Of a stretch of DNA of 64,000 nucleotides, positions 8,359 through 16,123 are shown in pieces (positions within the stretch are counted from its first letter, which is position 1; each line of letters starts with the position of its first letter). The position numbers were made by a program, and so were the translations under genes. The stretch is from Bacillus_AB infantis_C (GTDB lineage Bacteria > Bacillota > Bacilli > Bacillales > Cytobacillaceae): NCBI RefSeq assembly GCF_050107595.1, contig NZ_JBNILH010000014.1, forward strand, positions 25,041 to 89,040, in the 5' to 3' direction. Under the pieces are notes generated by a model. It had not been told where the DNA came from and searched no databases. It was given only the letters and a program-made list of their open reading frames with translations.

Positions 8359-9012
8359 TTATCGCTGGCCGGCTGATCCGATTTGTCTTTTTCCGGATAA
8401 GAATAATAGGGTATACAGCTGCCTGGCAAGAAGATAGATAAATGCCCCGATAAGGATGGCGAAAAGGTCAAGCCAGAGCCCGTTCTGGTATCTTTCAGGC
8501 TGCTTGAACCAGTCAAGCGATGTCAAACCCGAGATAAAAGCAGCCGGGACGAGGATGACCACCCAGGGGCTCTGCAGCCACTTCACTTTATAAGCCTGTG
8601 ACACAGCTTCATACAATACCTCTGCGATCCCTGCAAGGAAGAACACAAGCATATAAGTGGTAAAAAGGTAGCCGGGTTCCAGGCCGAATTCATACTGCGG
8701 ATTATAATACACCATAGCCTCGTATGATAGGAGATGAAGGGCAGCCGTCAAAAAAATCGTGCTGAAGAGGAACCTGACAATTTTATAAAAAGGAAAAACG
8801 GCTTTCTTCAGCTCTGAGCTGATTCTTTTCTCATTCCCGAAGCATCTGATTGCTTCCCCGGCTGCATCCTCTTCGGACCAGCCGAAGGCCATCAGCTCTT
8901 TGGCATGCTCTTCAAGATGGGAAGTCATTTCCAGCCTCAGCTCTTCCCGTTCAGCATTTTCCATTGGCAGATCATCAACGATATGATCAATATATTGGCC
9001 GATATTCTTCAT
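8359..9012 (-). CDS. HAAS-domain membrane protein paired with a PadR regulator
   Basis: A 217-residue protein. The N-terminal part (about residues 1-70, IGQYIDHIVDDLPMENAE... with EELRLEMTSHLEEHAKEL) is the helical HAAS/permease-prefix domain that often partners PadR regulators. About four membrane helices follow (near 77-95, 112-132, 146-162, 180-198). Its start overlaps the stop of the PadR gene by 4 bases, showing co-translation. By analogy with other PadR-HAAS pairs it probably acts as a membrane signalling or anti-regulator partner; the signal is unknown. Confidence 0.75.
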   Translation of the reverse strand: MKNIGQYIDHIVDDLPMENAEREELRLEMTSHLEEHAKELMAFGWSEEDAAGEAIRCFGNEKRISSELKKAVFPFYKIVRFLFSTIFLTAALHLLSYEAMVYYNPQYEFGLEPGYLFTTYMLVFFLAGIAEVLYEAVSQAYKVKWLQSPWVVILVPAAFISGLTSLDWFKQPERYQNGLWLDLFAILIGAFIYLLARQLYTLLFLSGKRQIGSAGQR

Positions 9013-9335
9013 GAGTAGCCCTCCGAAAATTTGTGGATTAAATCGCTGATTTTGTTCCAGTTTTTGAGCTTTTTGTGCAATTCTTTGCGGCCGTCTTCGG
9101 TAATGCTATAATACTTCCTCCTGCTGGCTTCAAGTTCCTGATGCCAGTAAGAGGTGATAAAACCTTTTGCTTCCAGCCGCTTGAGAGCCGGATACAGAGT
9201 TCCTTCATTCATGCTGTATGCTTCATCGCTTTTTTTGCGGATTTCCTTTGTCATTTCATATCCATAGCTGTCTTTTTCAGAAAGAAGGGATAATAAAAGT
9301 ATATCAATGCTTCCTTTTAAAAGTTCTTTATCCAC
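9009..9335 (-). CDS. PadR-family transcriptional regulator
   Basis: A 108-residue winged-helix repressor: DKELLKGSIDILLLSLLSEK, DSYGYEMTKEI, NEGTLYPALKRLEAKGFI and the wing SRRKYYSITEDGRKEL are all standard PadR landmarks. The start is GTG at 9335, preceded by CTGGGGGT; an open extension to 9446 has no family similarity. The 19-bp inverted repeat at 9362-9380 lies just upstream and is the likely self-operator. The following gene encodes a HAAS-domain membrane protein. Confidence 0.9.
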   Translation of the reverse strand: MDKELLKGSIDILLLSLLSEKDSYGYEMTKEIRKKSDEAYSMNEGTLYPALKRLEAKGFITSYWHQELEASRRKYYSITEDGRKELHKKLKNWNKISDLIHKFSEGYS

Positions 9336-9361
9336 GAAGTGTACCCCCAGGTTCATTTGTA

Positions 9362-9380
9362 TACATTGTACTTCAATGTA
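9362..9380. promoter_or_regulatory. Probable PadR operator
   Basis: TACATTG-TACTT-CAATGTA is a perfect 7-bp inverted repeat with a 5-bp centre. A further CATTGTA half-site follows directly. It lies 27 bp upstream of the padR GTG. PadR sites commonly contain ATGTAC/GTACAT half-sites, which fits. Confidence 0.65.
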
Positions 9381-9458
9381 CATTGTAATACAAGGTAAAG
9401 GGCAGAGGGTGATGAAATCAGTTACAATGGGTATAGAGATAACCAAAGGAGTTTTTAT

Positions 9459-10316
9459 ATGGAATATTTACTTTTCTTATTGCTGGGCGGAGTGATCAGC
9501 GTCCTGTCCGGCTTCTTCGGAGTAGGAGGAGGATTCATCCTGACGCCTGTACTGCTATTGATCGGGTTTGGCCCCCTTGAAGCGATTGCTACCAGTCTTT
9601 TTTTCTCGATTGGCACTTCTTTGTCAGGGATCGGCGCCCATTTCCGTCTGAAAAATATACTATGGAAGGAAGGGGCAATACTTGGGGTGAGCGGTATGCT
9701 TGCCACCCAGGCCGCCAAACCGCTGGTGCTGTTACTGAGTGAAAAGGGGCTTGATGCAACCGTTATACCGGCATGCTATATTGTTTTGCTTTCCTATTTC
9801 GCGTTCACCATGTTTCGTCAGGGCAAAAAGTCGAATGAACAGTCCCATGAGGGCAAACCATCCCTTGCGCGAATGCTGCTGATTGGATTTTCAGGCGGTT
9901 TTGTTTCGGCAGCTTTAGGTGTTGGGGGAGGATTTATCATGGTTCCCCTGTCGATTGCTTTCCTGGGACTGCAGCCGAGAAAGGCAGTAGGGACAAGCCT
10001 GTTTGCTGTCCTGCTGATTGTAAGCACTGGATTCCTGTCGTATGCATCTGCTGTGGAGATCAGCTATCTGACTGCCATCCTGCTAGTTGCCGGCGGCCTT
10101 GTCGGATCACAGGCTGGCGCATGGCTGACCAATTTTTATAAAAATAAGGACATCAGCCTGCTGCTTTCAGGGTTGTATATCGCGACTCTCCTAAGCGTCG
10201 TTTTCAAGCTGGTCCATCACAATCTGATCGGAATTATCCTGCTAAGCCTATTTATTGCTTATTTCTTTTTCCTGTCCCTGTCGAAGATCATCAGGAAGAA
10301 GGAAGCAGAAGCATAA
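9459..10316 (+). CDS. TauE/SafE-family sulfite/organosulfonate exporter-like permease
   Basis: A 285-residue membrane protein with the internal duplication of the TauE/SafE family: the glycine-rich re-entrant motif occurs twice, GFFGVGGGFILTPVL (about residues 18-32) and ALGVGGGFIMVPLS (about 153-166), each followed by a conserved ATSL/GTSL helix. About eight helices in total. Family members move sulfite, sulfoacetate, sulfolactate or similar anions; the substrate here is unknown. AAAGGAG lies 7 bases before the ATG. It is a single gene with a strong terminator. Confidence 0.85.
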   Translation: MEYLLFLLLGGVISVLSGFFGVGGGFILTPVLLLIGFGPLEAIATSLFFSIGTSLSGIGAHFRLKNILWKEGAILGVSGMLATQAAKPLVLLLSEKGLDATVIPACYIVLLSYFAFTMFRQGKKSNEQSHEGKPSLARMLLIGFSGGFVSAALGVGGGFIMVPLSIAFLGLQPRKAVGTSLFAVLLIVSTGFLSYASAVEISYLTAILLVAGGLVGSQAGAWLTNFYKNKDISLLLSGLYIATLLSVVFKLVHHNLIGIILLSLFIAYFFFLSLSKIIRKKEAEA

Positions 10317-10328
10317 AAGCGGGAGGGG

Positions 10329-10355
10329 GGAGGGCGTTTTGCCCTCCTCTTTTTT
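10329..10355 (+). terminator. Terminator after tauE-like gene
   Basis: GGAGGGC pairs with GCCCTCC around GTTTT and is followed by TCTTTTTTT. Confidence 0.88.
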
Positions 10356-12042
10356 ACATTTTCTTTGGCGCCGCAATCCCAAGCAGCCTCAGTCCTTCCT
10401 CCATGACAAGAGAAGCAGCCCGGACAAGGCTTAGTCTTGTCTCAAGCCCCGGCGTATCATCCAGTATCCGGATCTGCCCATAATATTTATTAAAGCTTTG
10501 GGCCACATTGATGATATATTTGGCGATCACTGAAGGCGAATAATGCTTTTGGGCTTCTTCAATCTTCCCGGGAAAAAGGCTGAGCTGCTTGAGCAGGTCC
10601 CAGCTGTATGGATCGCTGAGCCCATGCTCCATTTTGCCGGCTGTCCCGGCCTTTTGAAGGATGGAGTGTGCCCTGGCATTTGTGTACTGGATATAAGGGC
10701 CGGTTTCACCTTCAAAGGTGAGCATCTCGTCTAATGAGAATTCGATATGGTTGAGGCGGTCGTTTTTTAAATCGTGAAAAAGGACAGCGCCGATGCCGAC
10801 AGCGGCAGCAGTTTCTTCCTTCTGGTCATGCGAAGGATTTTTACGGCAGATATTTTGATAGGCCAGATCGACCGCTTCTTTCAAAACATCTTCGAGCAGG
10901 ACGACTCTTCCTTTTCGCGTCGACATTTTCTTTCCGTCTTTCAGGTAAAGGCCGAAAGGAATATGATGCATATCATCTGCCCACTGGAAGCCAAGCTTAT
11001 TCAGAACCAGCTTCAGCTGCCTGAAGTGAACTGACTGCTCCTGGCCGACGATATACAGGCTTTCGGAAAAGTGATAAGTTTCCTGCCGGAAAATCGCAGC
11101 TGCCAGGTCGCGGGTTGCATACAGGGTGGCTCCATCCGATTTCTTGATCAGGCAGGGAGGGAGGCCGTATTCTTCCAAGGGAACCACCTCTGCTCCATGG
11201 GATTGGATGAGGAGATTTTGGGACTGGAGGAGCTCTACGGCTTTATCCATTTTATCGTTATAAAAGGCCTCTCCGTAATAGGAATCAAAAGAGATGCCCA
11301 AAAGATCATATATCCGGTTGAACTCTTTCAATGATTCCTCCCTGAACCAGCTCCATAGCGCAATAGCCTCTTCATTACCCTGTTCAAGCTCCCTGAACCA
11401 GCGGCGCGCTTCGTCTTCGAGGCCAGGATCTTTCTCTGCCTCCTCATGGAAACGGATGTAAAGCTTAAACAGCTCGGCAATCGGCTTTTCTTTTACAGTG
11501 CCGGGACTGCCCCATTTCTTATAGGCGGTAATCAGCTTGCCGAATTGGGTTCCCCAATCGCCGAGATGGTTGATCCTGATGACTTCATAGCCGCATTTTT
11601 CAGCAATCAGGCTGATGCTGTTTCCGATGACTGTTGAACGCAGATGGCCCATTGAAAACGGCTTGGCAATATTGGGGGCTGAGAAATCAATAGTGATAGT
11701 CTTTCCTGTGCCTGCGCTGCTATTGCCGTATAGGGAGCCGGCTTCAAGAAGGGACTGCAGGATCTCCAAGCCAACTTTCTCCTTCGAGAAGAAAATATTC
11801 AGGTACGGGCCGTGTGCTTCTGCCTGGTCAATGAGGCTGTGCTGCAGCTTTCCGGCGGCTTCAGCAGCGATTACTGCCGGGGCCTGCTTCATTTTTTTGG
11901 CAAGGGTGAAGCAGGGAAATGCCAGGTCGCCGTGCGCCGTATTCTTTGGCACTTCAATCAAGCCGGCAAGCTCAGCAGCTGTAAGCCGGTCTTCAAACAG
12001 TTCCCAAAGCGCTTCAGTAAAGATTGCTTTCAGTTTGATCAT
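10354..12042 (-). CDS. argS: Arginyl-tRNA synthetase
   Basis: A 562-residue class I synthetase charging tRNA-Arg. Order: N-terminal additional domain (1 to about 110), catalytic Rossmann fold with the HIGH-equivalent FSMGHLRST (about residues 131-139), the KMSKS-type loop KKMSTRKG (about 373-380), then the helical DALR anticodon-binding domain to the C-terminus. The HIGH motif has lost its first histidine (S-M-G-H), so its form is unusual. The pattern resembles the second, T-box-controlled ArgRS type of Bacillus rather than the shorter main type; that assignment is a recollection. A T-box leader with an arginine specifier precedes it. Confidence 0.93.
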   Translation of the reverse strand: MIKLKAIFTEALWELFEDRLTAAELAGLIEVPKNTAHGDLAFPCFTLAKKMKQAPAVIAAEAAGKLQHSLIDQAEAHGPYLNIFFSKEKVGLEILQSLLEAGSLYGNSSAGTGKTITIDFSAPNIAKPFSMGHLRSTVIGNSISLIAEKCGYEVIRINHLGDWGTQFGKLITAYKKWGSPGTVKEKPIAELFKLYIRFHEEAEKDPGLEDEARRWFRELEQGNEEAIALWSWFREESLKEFNRIYDLLGISFDSYYGEAFYNDKMDKAVELLQSQNLLIQSHGAEVVPLEEYGLPPCLIKKSDGATLYATRDLAAAIFRQETYHFSESLYIVGQEQSVHFRQLKLVLNKLGFQWADDMHHIPFGLYLKDGKKMSTRKGRVVLLEDVLKEAVDLAYQNICRKNPSHDQKEETAAAVGIGAVLFHDLKNDRLNHIEFSLDEMLTFEGETGPYIQYTNARAHSILQKAGTAGKMEHGLSDPYSWDLLKQLSLFPGKIEEAQKHYSPSVIAKYIINVAQSFNKYYGQIRILDDTPGLETRLSLVRAASLVMEEGLRLLGIAAPKKM

Positions 12043-12072
12043 GGGATCTTTCTCCTTCTTGTTGATTTAATT

Positions 12073-12305
12073 GAACACAAAAAAGCCCGCCTCTTATAAA
12101 AGAGACGAGCCTGTTATACCCGCGGTGCCACTCTGATTGTCCATAGGACCTCTTGACATGATAACGGGGGATTGCCCCGGCAGGACCTACTTTGACTTTC
12201 GGCCCGGCATCTCCGAAGTGCGCTTCATAAAAGGGTCCCTGCAGGCTTTCACCATCCCTGCATCGCTTCAGGGGACGGCCCTTTACTACTCTCTTCATCA
12301 TTGAT
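12073..12305 (-). ncRNA. T-box leader of argS (arginine specifier CGC)
   Basis: On the minus strand: a stem I beginning with GAGAGTAGTAAAGG, the specifier loop with CGC at 12220-12222 followed by the usual A, the T-box sequence GAGTGGCACCGCGGG, and an intrinsic terminator with TTTTTTGTG near 12075-12110. The T-box has GTGGCACC instead of the more common GTGGTACC. Uncharged tRNA-Arg with anticodon GCG or ACG would stabilise the antiterminator and allow argS transcription. Confidence 0.9.
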
Positions 12306-12366
12306 TGACTATATCGCTGCGTTGAATATTACACGTATTATATCCTATTGTATAAAAATTGCAAGA

Positions 12367-13539
12367 TTATTGTGAATCGGATGAAAACATATAGGTTTTA
12401 TGATGGAAGCGGATGCTGAAGATCAAGCCCATCGCAAACATATTTCCCATCAGCGAGCTTCCGCCATAGCTGATGAAGGGAAGCGGTATCCCTGTGATCG
12501 GCAGCAGCTGTATGGTCATGCCGATGTTCTGGAACACATGAAAGGTGATCATACTGATGATCCCTGTACAAATATAAGTATTATAGGGATCCTTGGTTTC
12601 CATGGCCGTCTTGGTTAAATGATAGATTAAGAGGAAAAAAAGGCTGATGACGACGCTTGCTCCAAGGAACCCATATTCCTCTCCGATAACGCTGAAGATG
12701 AAATCGGAATGATTATCAGGAATATTGACCTGCCTGTCGCCGACTCCTTTTCCGGTAATAAGGCCGGAGCCAATCGCCTGGAGCGAGCGCAGGAGCTGGA
12801 GGCCGGCAGACTGCCTATAGCTCTCAGGATCGAGCCACGAATAGATCCGGTCAAACTGGTAAGGGTCGACCTTAAGATATTTCTCGATGATACTTGGTGC
12901 CCAAATGACCAGGTAAAGGACACTGGCGGCAAAACCGATGCCTGCGCTGTAAATGGGCAGCAGAATCTTCCATGAGATCCCGGAAACAAAGATGATCCCG
13001 AGCATGATGGCAATGATGACGAGGGCGGTCCCCAAATCCTCGACAAGGATGAGGCCGAGCGGCAAAGCGGTCACAGCGCCAATCTTGATCAAAAGATAAA
13101 AATCGGTCTTCAGTGTTTTCTGGATGAATTTCTCGTGGTGAGAGGCGATCATCTTGCTGAGCGCCATGATCAGGAATACCTTAACAAATTCGGATGGCTG
13201 TATCGAACCGACATGGGGGATGACAAACCAGCTTTTTGCTCCTTTAATTTCGGGGGCAATTGTGCCTGGAGCGAGGGCAAGCGCCACAAGCAGGAGGATG
13301 CCGAAAGCATAAAGAATCCAGGAAAGCTTCCTGAACTGGTCGCTGTCGAAATACATGGTCACACCAGCGATGAAAGTGCCGACACCATACCAGAAGATCT
13401 GCATAAGCAAGAAATTTTTATCATATTGCTGCAAGGTTTGAGCACTGTAAATCGCTGTACAGCTGACTATGGCAAATAACATCAGCAGAAAGCTCAGCGT
13501 CCAGTCAAAGCGGTCGGAAGGCTTAAGTGAACGATCCAT
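12367..13539 (-). CDS. rodA: SEDS peptidoglycan glycosyltransferase, RodA-like
   Basis: A 390-residue protein with about ten membrane helices, from the RodA/FtsW/SpoVE (SEDS) family that polymerises lipid II. Visible signatures: SIQPSEFVKVFLIMALSK (about residues 112-129), LVEDLGTALVI (about 163-173), the large extracytoplasmic loop with GKGVGDRQVNIPDNHSDFIFSVIGEE and the C-terminal PITGIPLPFISYGGSSLMGNM. The mix of HSDFIF and GEEYGFLG fits RodA better than FtsW. The start is ATG 13539, with AGGGTG 9 bases upstream. It stands alone between the argS T-box and a long gene-poor stretch; it may be a second copy rather than the main rodA. Confidence 0.88.
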   Translation of the reverse strand: MDRSLKPSDRFDWTLSFLLMLFAIVSCTAIYSAQTLQQYDKNFLLMQIFWYGVGTFIAGVTMYFDSDQFRKLSWILYAFGILLLVALALAPGTIAPEIKGAKSWFVIPHVGSIQPSEFVKVFLIMALSKMIASHHEKFIQKTLKTDFYLLIKIGAVTALPLGLILVEDLGTALVIIAIMLGIIFVSGISWKILLPIYSAGIGFAASVLYLVIWAPSIIEKYLKVDPYQFDRIYSWLDPESYRQSAGLQLLRSLQAIGSGLITGKGVGDRQVNIPDNHSDFIFSVIGEEYGFLGASVVISLFFLLIYHLTKTAMETKDPYNTYICTGIISMITFHVFQNIGMTIQLLPITGIPLPFISYGGSSLMGNMFAMGLIFSIRFHHKTYMFSSDSQ

Positions 13540-14047
13540 TATAAAATACACCCTGTTTCATTTCAGTTTGGCCATTGTTTATATAAGCCGCCCTTCTGCA
13601 GGGGGGCAAGTGGATTCTGGCGAAAGTCCGGTTTCATTTTTTGAACAAGTAAAGTGTTTAATAGTATAGACGTTTTCGGCAGGTATATTGTTTCCTTAAA
13701 AGGGGAATTTTTCAACTTAAATAGAGTATTTATGATGATTCGGCTTTTCTGCTCTATCTGCTGATGCTTTATTGGCAAATGAGAGAGTACCGTTATTCTT
13801 GCATTGTACAGTCCACCATAAATTGGAAAAAGACCACTGATTTATATTTTTATTAAAACTAAGAAATTTTCAATGTTTTTTGCTAAAATAGGGATATTGT
13901 ATCCGGACGGGCATGGCAGCTGAAGCGTGAAGAAAGGCTGTGCACTTTTATAGATCAGAAGATGCTTAAAAACTTCGACAACTGTTCAGCCCCGCGCTCC
14001 ATCGGCTCAGAAATCATCTTTTTTATTTTTATTCGGAGGTTCTGCTA
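13540..14047. other. Intergenic stretch of 508 bp without a recognisable gene
   Basis: No convincing reading frame with a ribosome binding site on either strand. It is AT-rich in the middle (13660-13900). Near 13881-13889 TGCTAAAAT could be an extended -10 element for the gene at 14048, which would leave a leader of about 155 bases; no known riboswitch class was recognised in it. Confidence 0.5.
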
Positions 14048-14824
14048 TTGAAAAAGAATCATAACAGCTCGCGTGATCTCATATATGTCCACTTAAATGA
14101 ACAGGAAAATTATGTTCTTTCATACGGCATTGAATTTGAGGAGTTTGCCCGTTCACTGTCAGATGTAATGGCAAATATCCTGCTGCTGAAGCACGGATTT
14201 GATGATGGGGAATTCAACCGGCATACGCTCCTGGAGTATGTTCCGTATGAAAAGATGAATAAGCTGCTTTCTGATGAAGTCTATAATTATGGGGATTTCT
14301 GCTGGATCGATTTCGAGGAGCTTGATGGGCTGAACGAGCTTCCAGGCCAGACCATTGCAGAACTATTGTATCTGGGACATCTAAAGGAGCACCTGAAAGC
14401 GCCATTTTATAACTATCTTGGCAACCGCTTTGTTTATCTGGCCCATGATGACGGCTGGTATAACAAGACCTATTACCGGGACATGGCTGATTTTTACCGC
14501 CTGCTGAGCCAGCTGATTCCCGAAAAGCTGAGCGAAATCAAGCCGGAAAAATCACTCCTCGGCCTGCGGAAGAAAGGTTCCTTCCCGCCGGTGCCGCAAG
14601 AGGCGATTTCCTACATGAAGGATATGATGAGAGAAGGTGCGGTTATCTCCATCAAACAGACCGATCAAAACCGTACGCGGATTGAGATCCCCATCTGGGT
14701 GATCGGCGATTTTGCCAATATGGACGACATGTACGAAGAATACGAAAGCATCGCAAAAGAAAAATGCGAAGCCAAACTCGTTTTTGATAAAAAAACACGA
14801 GAGTGGAAGCTGTATGCGAGATGA
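14048..14824 (+). CDS. Uncharacterised Bacillus-type soluble protein
   Basis: A 258-residue protein not recognised with confidence. It has no signal peptide and no membrane helix; it is rich in acidic and aromatic residues (for example DEVYNYGDFCWIDFEELDG near residue 76 and YLAHDDGWYNKTYYRDMADFYRLL near 130). The C-terminal third (GAVISIKQTDQNRTRIEIPIWVIGDF) looks beta-rich. TTG at 14048 is the start, with CGGAGG about 8 bases upstream. It is a single gene ended by its own terminator. A housekeeping or stress role would be a guess. Confidence 0.65.
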   Translation: MKKNHNSSRDLIYVHLNEQENYVLSYGIEFEEFARSLSDVMANILLLKHGFDDGEFNRHTLLEYVPYEKMNKLLSDEVYNYGDFCWIDFEELDGLNELPGQTIAELLYLGHLKEHLKAPFYNYLGNRFVYLAHDDGWYNKTYYRDMADFYRLLSQLIPEKLSEIKPEKSLLGLRKKGSFPPVPQEAISYMKDMMREGAVISIKQTDQNRTRIEIPIWVIGDFANMDDMYEEYESIAKEKCEAKLVFDKKTREWKLYAR

Positions 14825-14826
14825 GG

Positions 14827-14854
14827 AAAGCCCGGCAGAAGTGCCGGGCTTTTG
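14827..14854 (+). terminator. Terminator after the gene at 14048
   Basis: AAAGCCCGGCA-GAAG-TGCCGGGCTTTT, perfect stem with T tract. Confidence 0.92.
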
Positions 14855-14882
14855 TTTTTTGGTGGAATCTTTTTTGATGAAT

Positions 14883-15160
14883 AGAGGGTGCCAGTGAGCA
14901 GAATAAGACCCTCTAAAAGAGTTTTTGTGAAACAGAGGGTGCCAGTAAGCCCGACTAAGGCCCTCTAGAAGAGTTTTATCAAAACAGAGGGTGCTAGTGA
15001 GCCTGACTAAGACCCTCTAGAGGAGTTTTATCAAAACAGAGGGTGCTAGTGAGCGCGACTAAGGCCCTCTAGAGGAGTTTTTGTGAAACAGAGGGTGCTA
15101 TTGAGCCCGACTAAGACCCTCTAAAAGAGCCTTAGCTAAATAGAGGGTGCCAGTGTCCGT
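14883..15160. repeat. Six tandem 51/52-bp palindromic repeats
   Basis: Units begin with AGAGGGTGC at 14883, 14934, 14986, 15038, 15090 and 15142 (spacings 51, 52, 52, 52, 52); the last is partial. Each unit contains AGAGGG ... CCCTCT about 20 bases apart, and the linker holds a second small inverted repeat, GTTTT-atc-AAAAC (or GTTT-ttgtg-AAAC). Copies differ by a few substitutions. No open frame crosses the array. It lies between a terminator and the 3' end of the TrmB gene. Confidence 0.93.
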
Positions 15161-15230
15161 TCACTCTTCTGCACCTCAAATCCCCCCGTTAACCGAAAAT
15201 ACCCGCTCCGGCATTCCGCCCCGCCTTGCC

Positions 15231-15989
15231 TTAATAACGCAAATTCAAAAGAACATCCCGGATCGCTTTATCCTCCATGATCGTATCTTTATATTTCTGT
15301 GTAATTTCGGTAAGGGCGACATCATGATAGAAGAACTCAGCAAAGAATTTCACGAGCGGCCTTGAACGGGTCGTAATGGCATTCCATTTGCCGGCTTCCA
15401 TGCCGGCGAACAGCATTTCTTCTTCGTCGATGATGGCAATCCTGCTTCTTTCGAGTGTTTCGTGATGCTTGTCCGGAATGAGGACCGAGACGGACGGAAG
15501 GCTTGTTTCGATATTTCCGATAGAGTGGACATGGATGTTGACGCCATCTTCATGCTTTTGTTCAAGCACCTCCGTGTACTTCTGCAGATCATCACCCCAG
15601 GCAGAGATGATGATTGTTCTTTCCGCCCTGCCGAGCATTTCCTCCAGCAGGGAGAGGATGGAGTGATTATCCTTCAAGGTCCACACCCGGTCATCCGCGA
15701 CAGGTTTTTTGACGGCTGCCTCCCGCAGCTCCTGGACGCTGGTTTCGAAATCTGCTTTCAGCCTGCTGATCACCGATTCTACGGGAAGAGCGGTGTACAA
15801 ACGCTTTTTTTCTACCGTCGTTTCAAGGATGATTCCCTTCTCAGCCAGGCGGTGAAGCACTTCATATACCTTTGAGCGGGGGACGGCAGAGAGCTTGACG
15901 ATTCCTGTGGCATCCAGCGGCTGGTCCGCGGAAATAAGCGCCTGATAAATTTGGCTTTCATATTGGGTAAATCCGAATTGCTGCAGCAT
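15231..15989 (-). CDS. TrmB-family transcriptional regulator
   Basis: A 252-residue protein. The N-terminal winged helix (residues 1-75, FGFTQYESQIYQALI ... PRSKVYEVLHRLAEKGII) is typical of TrmB regulators. It is followed by a coiled linker (about 80-100) and a phospholipase-D-like ligand domain (about 115-252), with RTIIISAWGDDL. It is divergent from an MFS exporter whose promoter contains a perfect inverted repeat, so it is probably that exporter's repressor. The ligand is unknown. It lies beside the hairpin array. Confidence 0.88.
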   Translation of the reverse strand: MLQQFGFTQYESQIYQALISADQPLDATGIVKLSAVPRSKVYEVLHRLAEKGIILETTVEKKRLYTALPVESVISRLKADFETSVQELREAAVKKPVADDRVWTLKDNHSILSLLEEMLGRAERTIIISAWGDDLQKYTEVLEQKHEDGVNIHVHSIGNIETSLPSVSVLIPDKHHETLERSRIAIIDEEEMLFAGMEAGKWNAITTRSRPLVKFFAEFFYHDVALTEITQKYKDTIMEDKAIRDVLLNLRY

Positions 15990-16063
15990 AATTGGACTCC
16001 TGAGTCAGTTTTCCTTAATAATAGCATATCTTTTCCGCCAAATCGCACTGGGAAAAATAACAC

Positions 16064-16105
16064 TTGCACCACGCTCTATAAAAAGTTACCATTGTGGTGG
16101 TAACT
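16064..16105 (+). promoter_or_regulatory. Promoter of the MFS gene overlapped by an inverted-repeat operator
   Basis: TTGCAC (16064-16069) and TACCAT (16087-16092) are 17 bases apart. The inverted repeat AGTTACC-ATTGTGGT-GGTAACT (16084-16105) covers the -10 box, an arrangement expected for repression by the divergent TrmB regulator. Confidence 0.65.
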
Positions 16106-16123
16106 AATTGAGAGGTGTATAAA

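Noticed and set aside
12014..12301. Open frame of 95 codons on the minus strand before argS
   Set aside because: It runs through the T-box leader and its terminator; structure and sequence are those of a T-box RNA.
14883..15160. CRISPR array
   Set aside because: Whole units repeat, with no variable spacers; better described as tandem hairpins.
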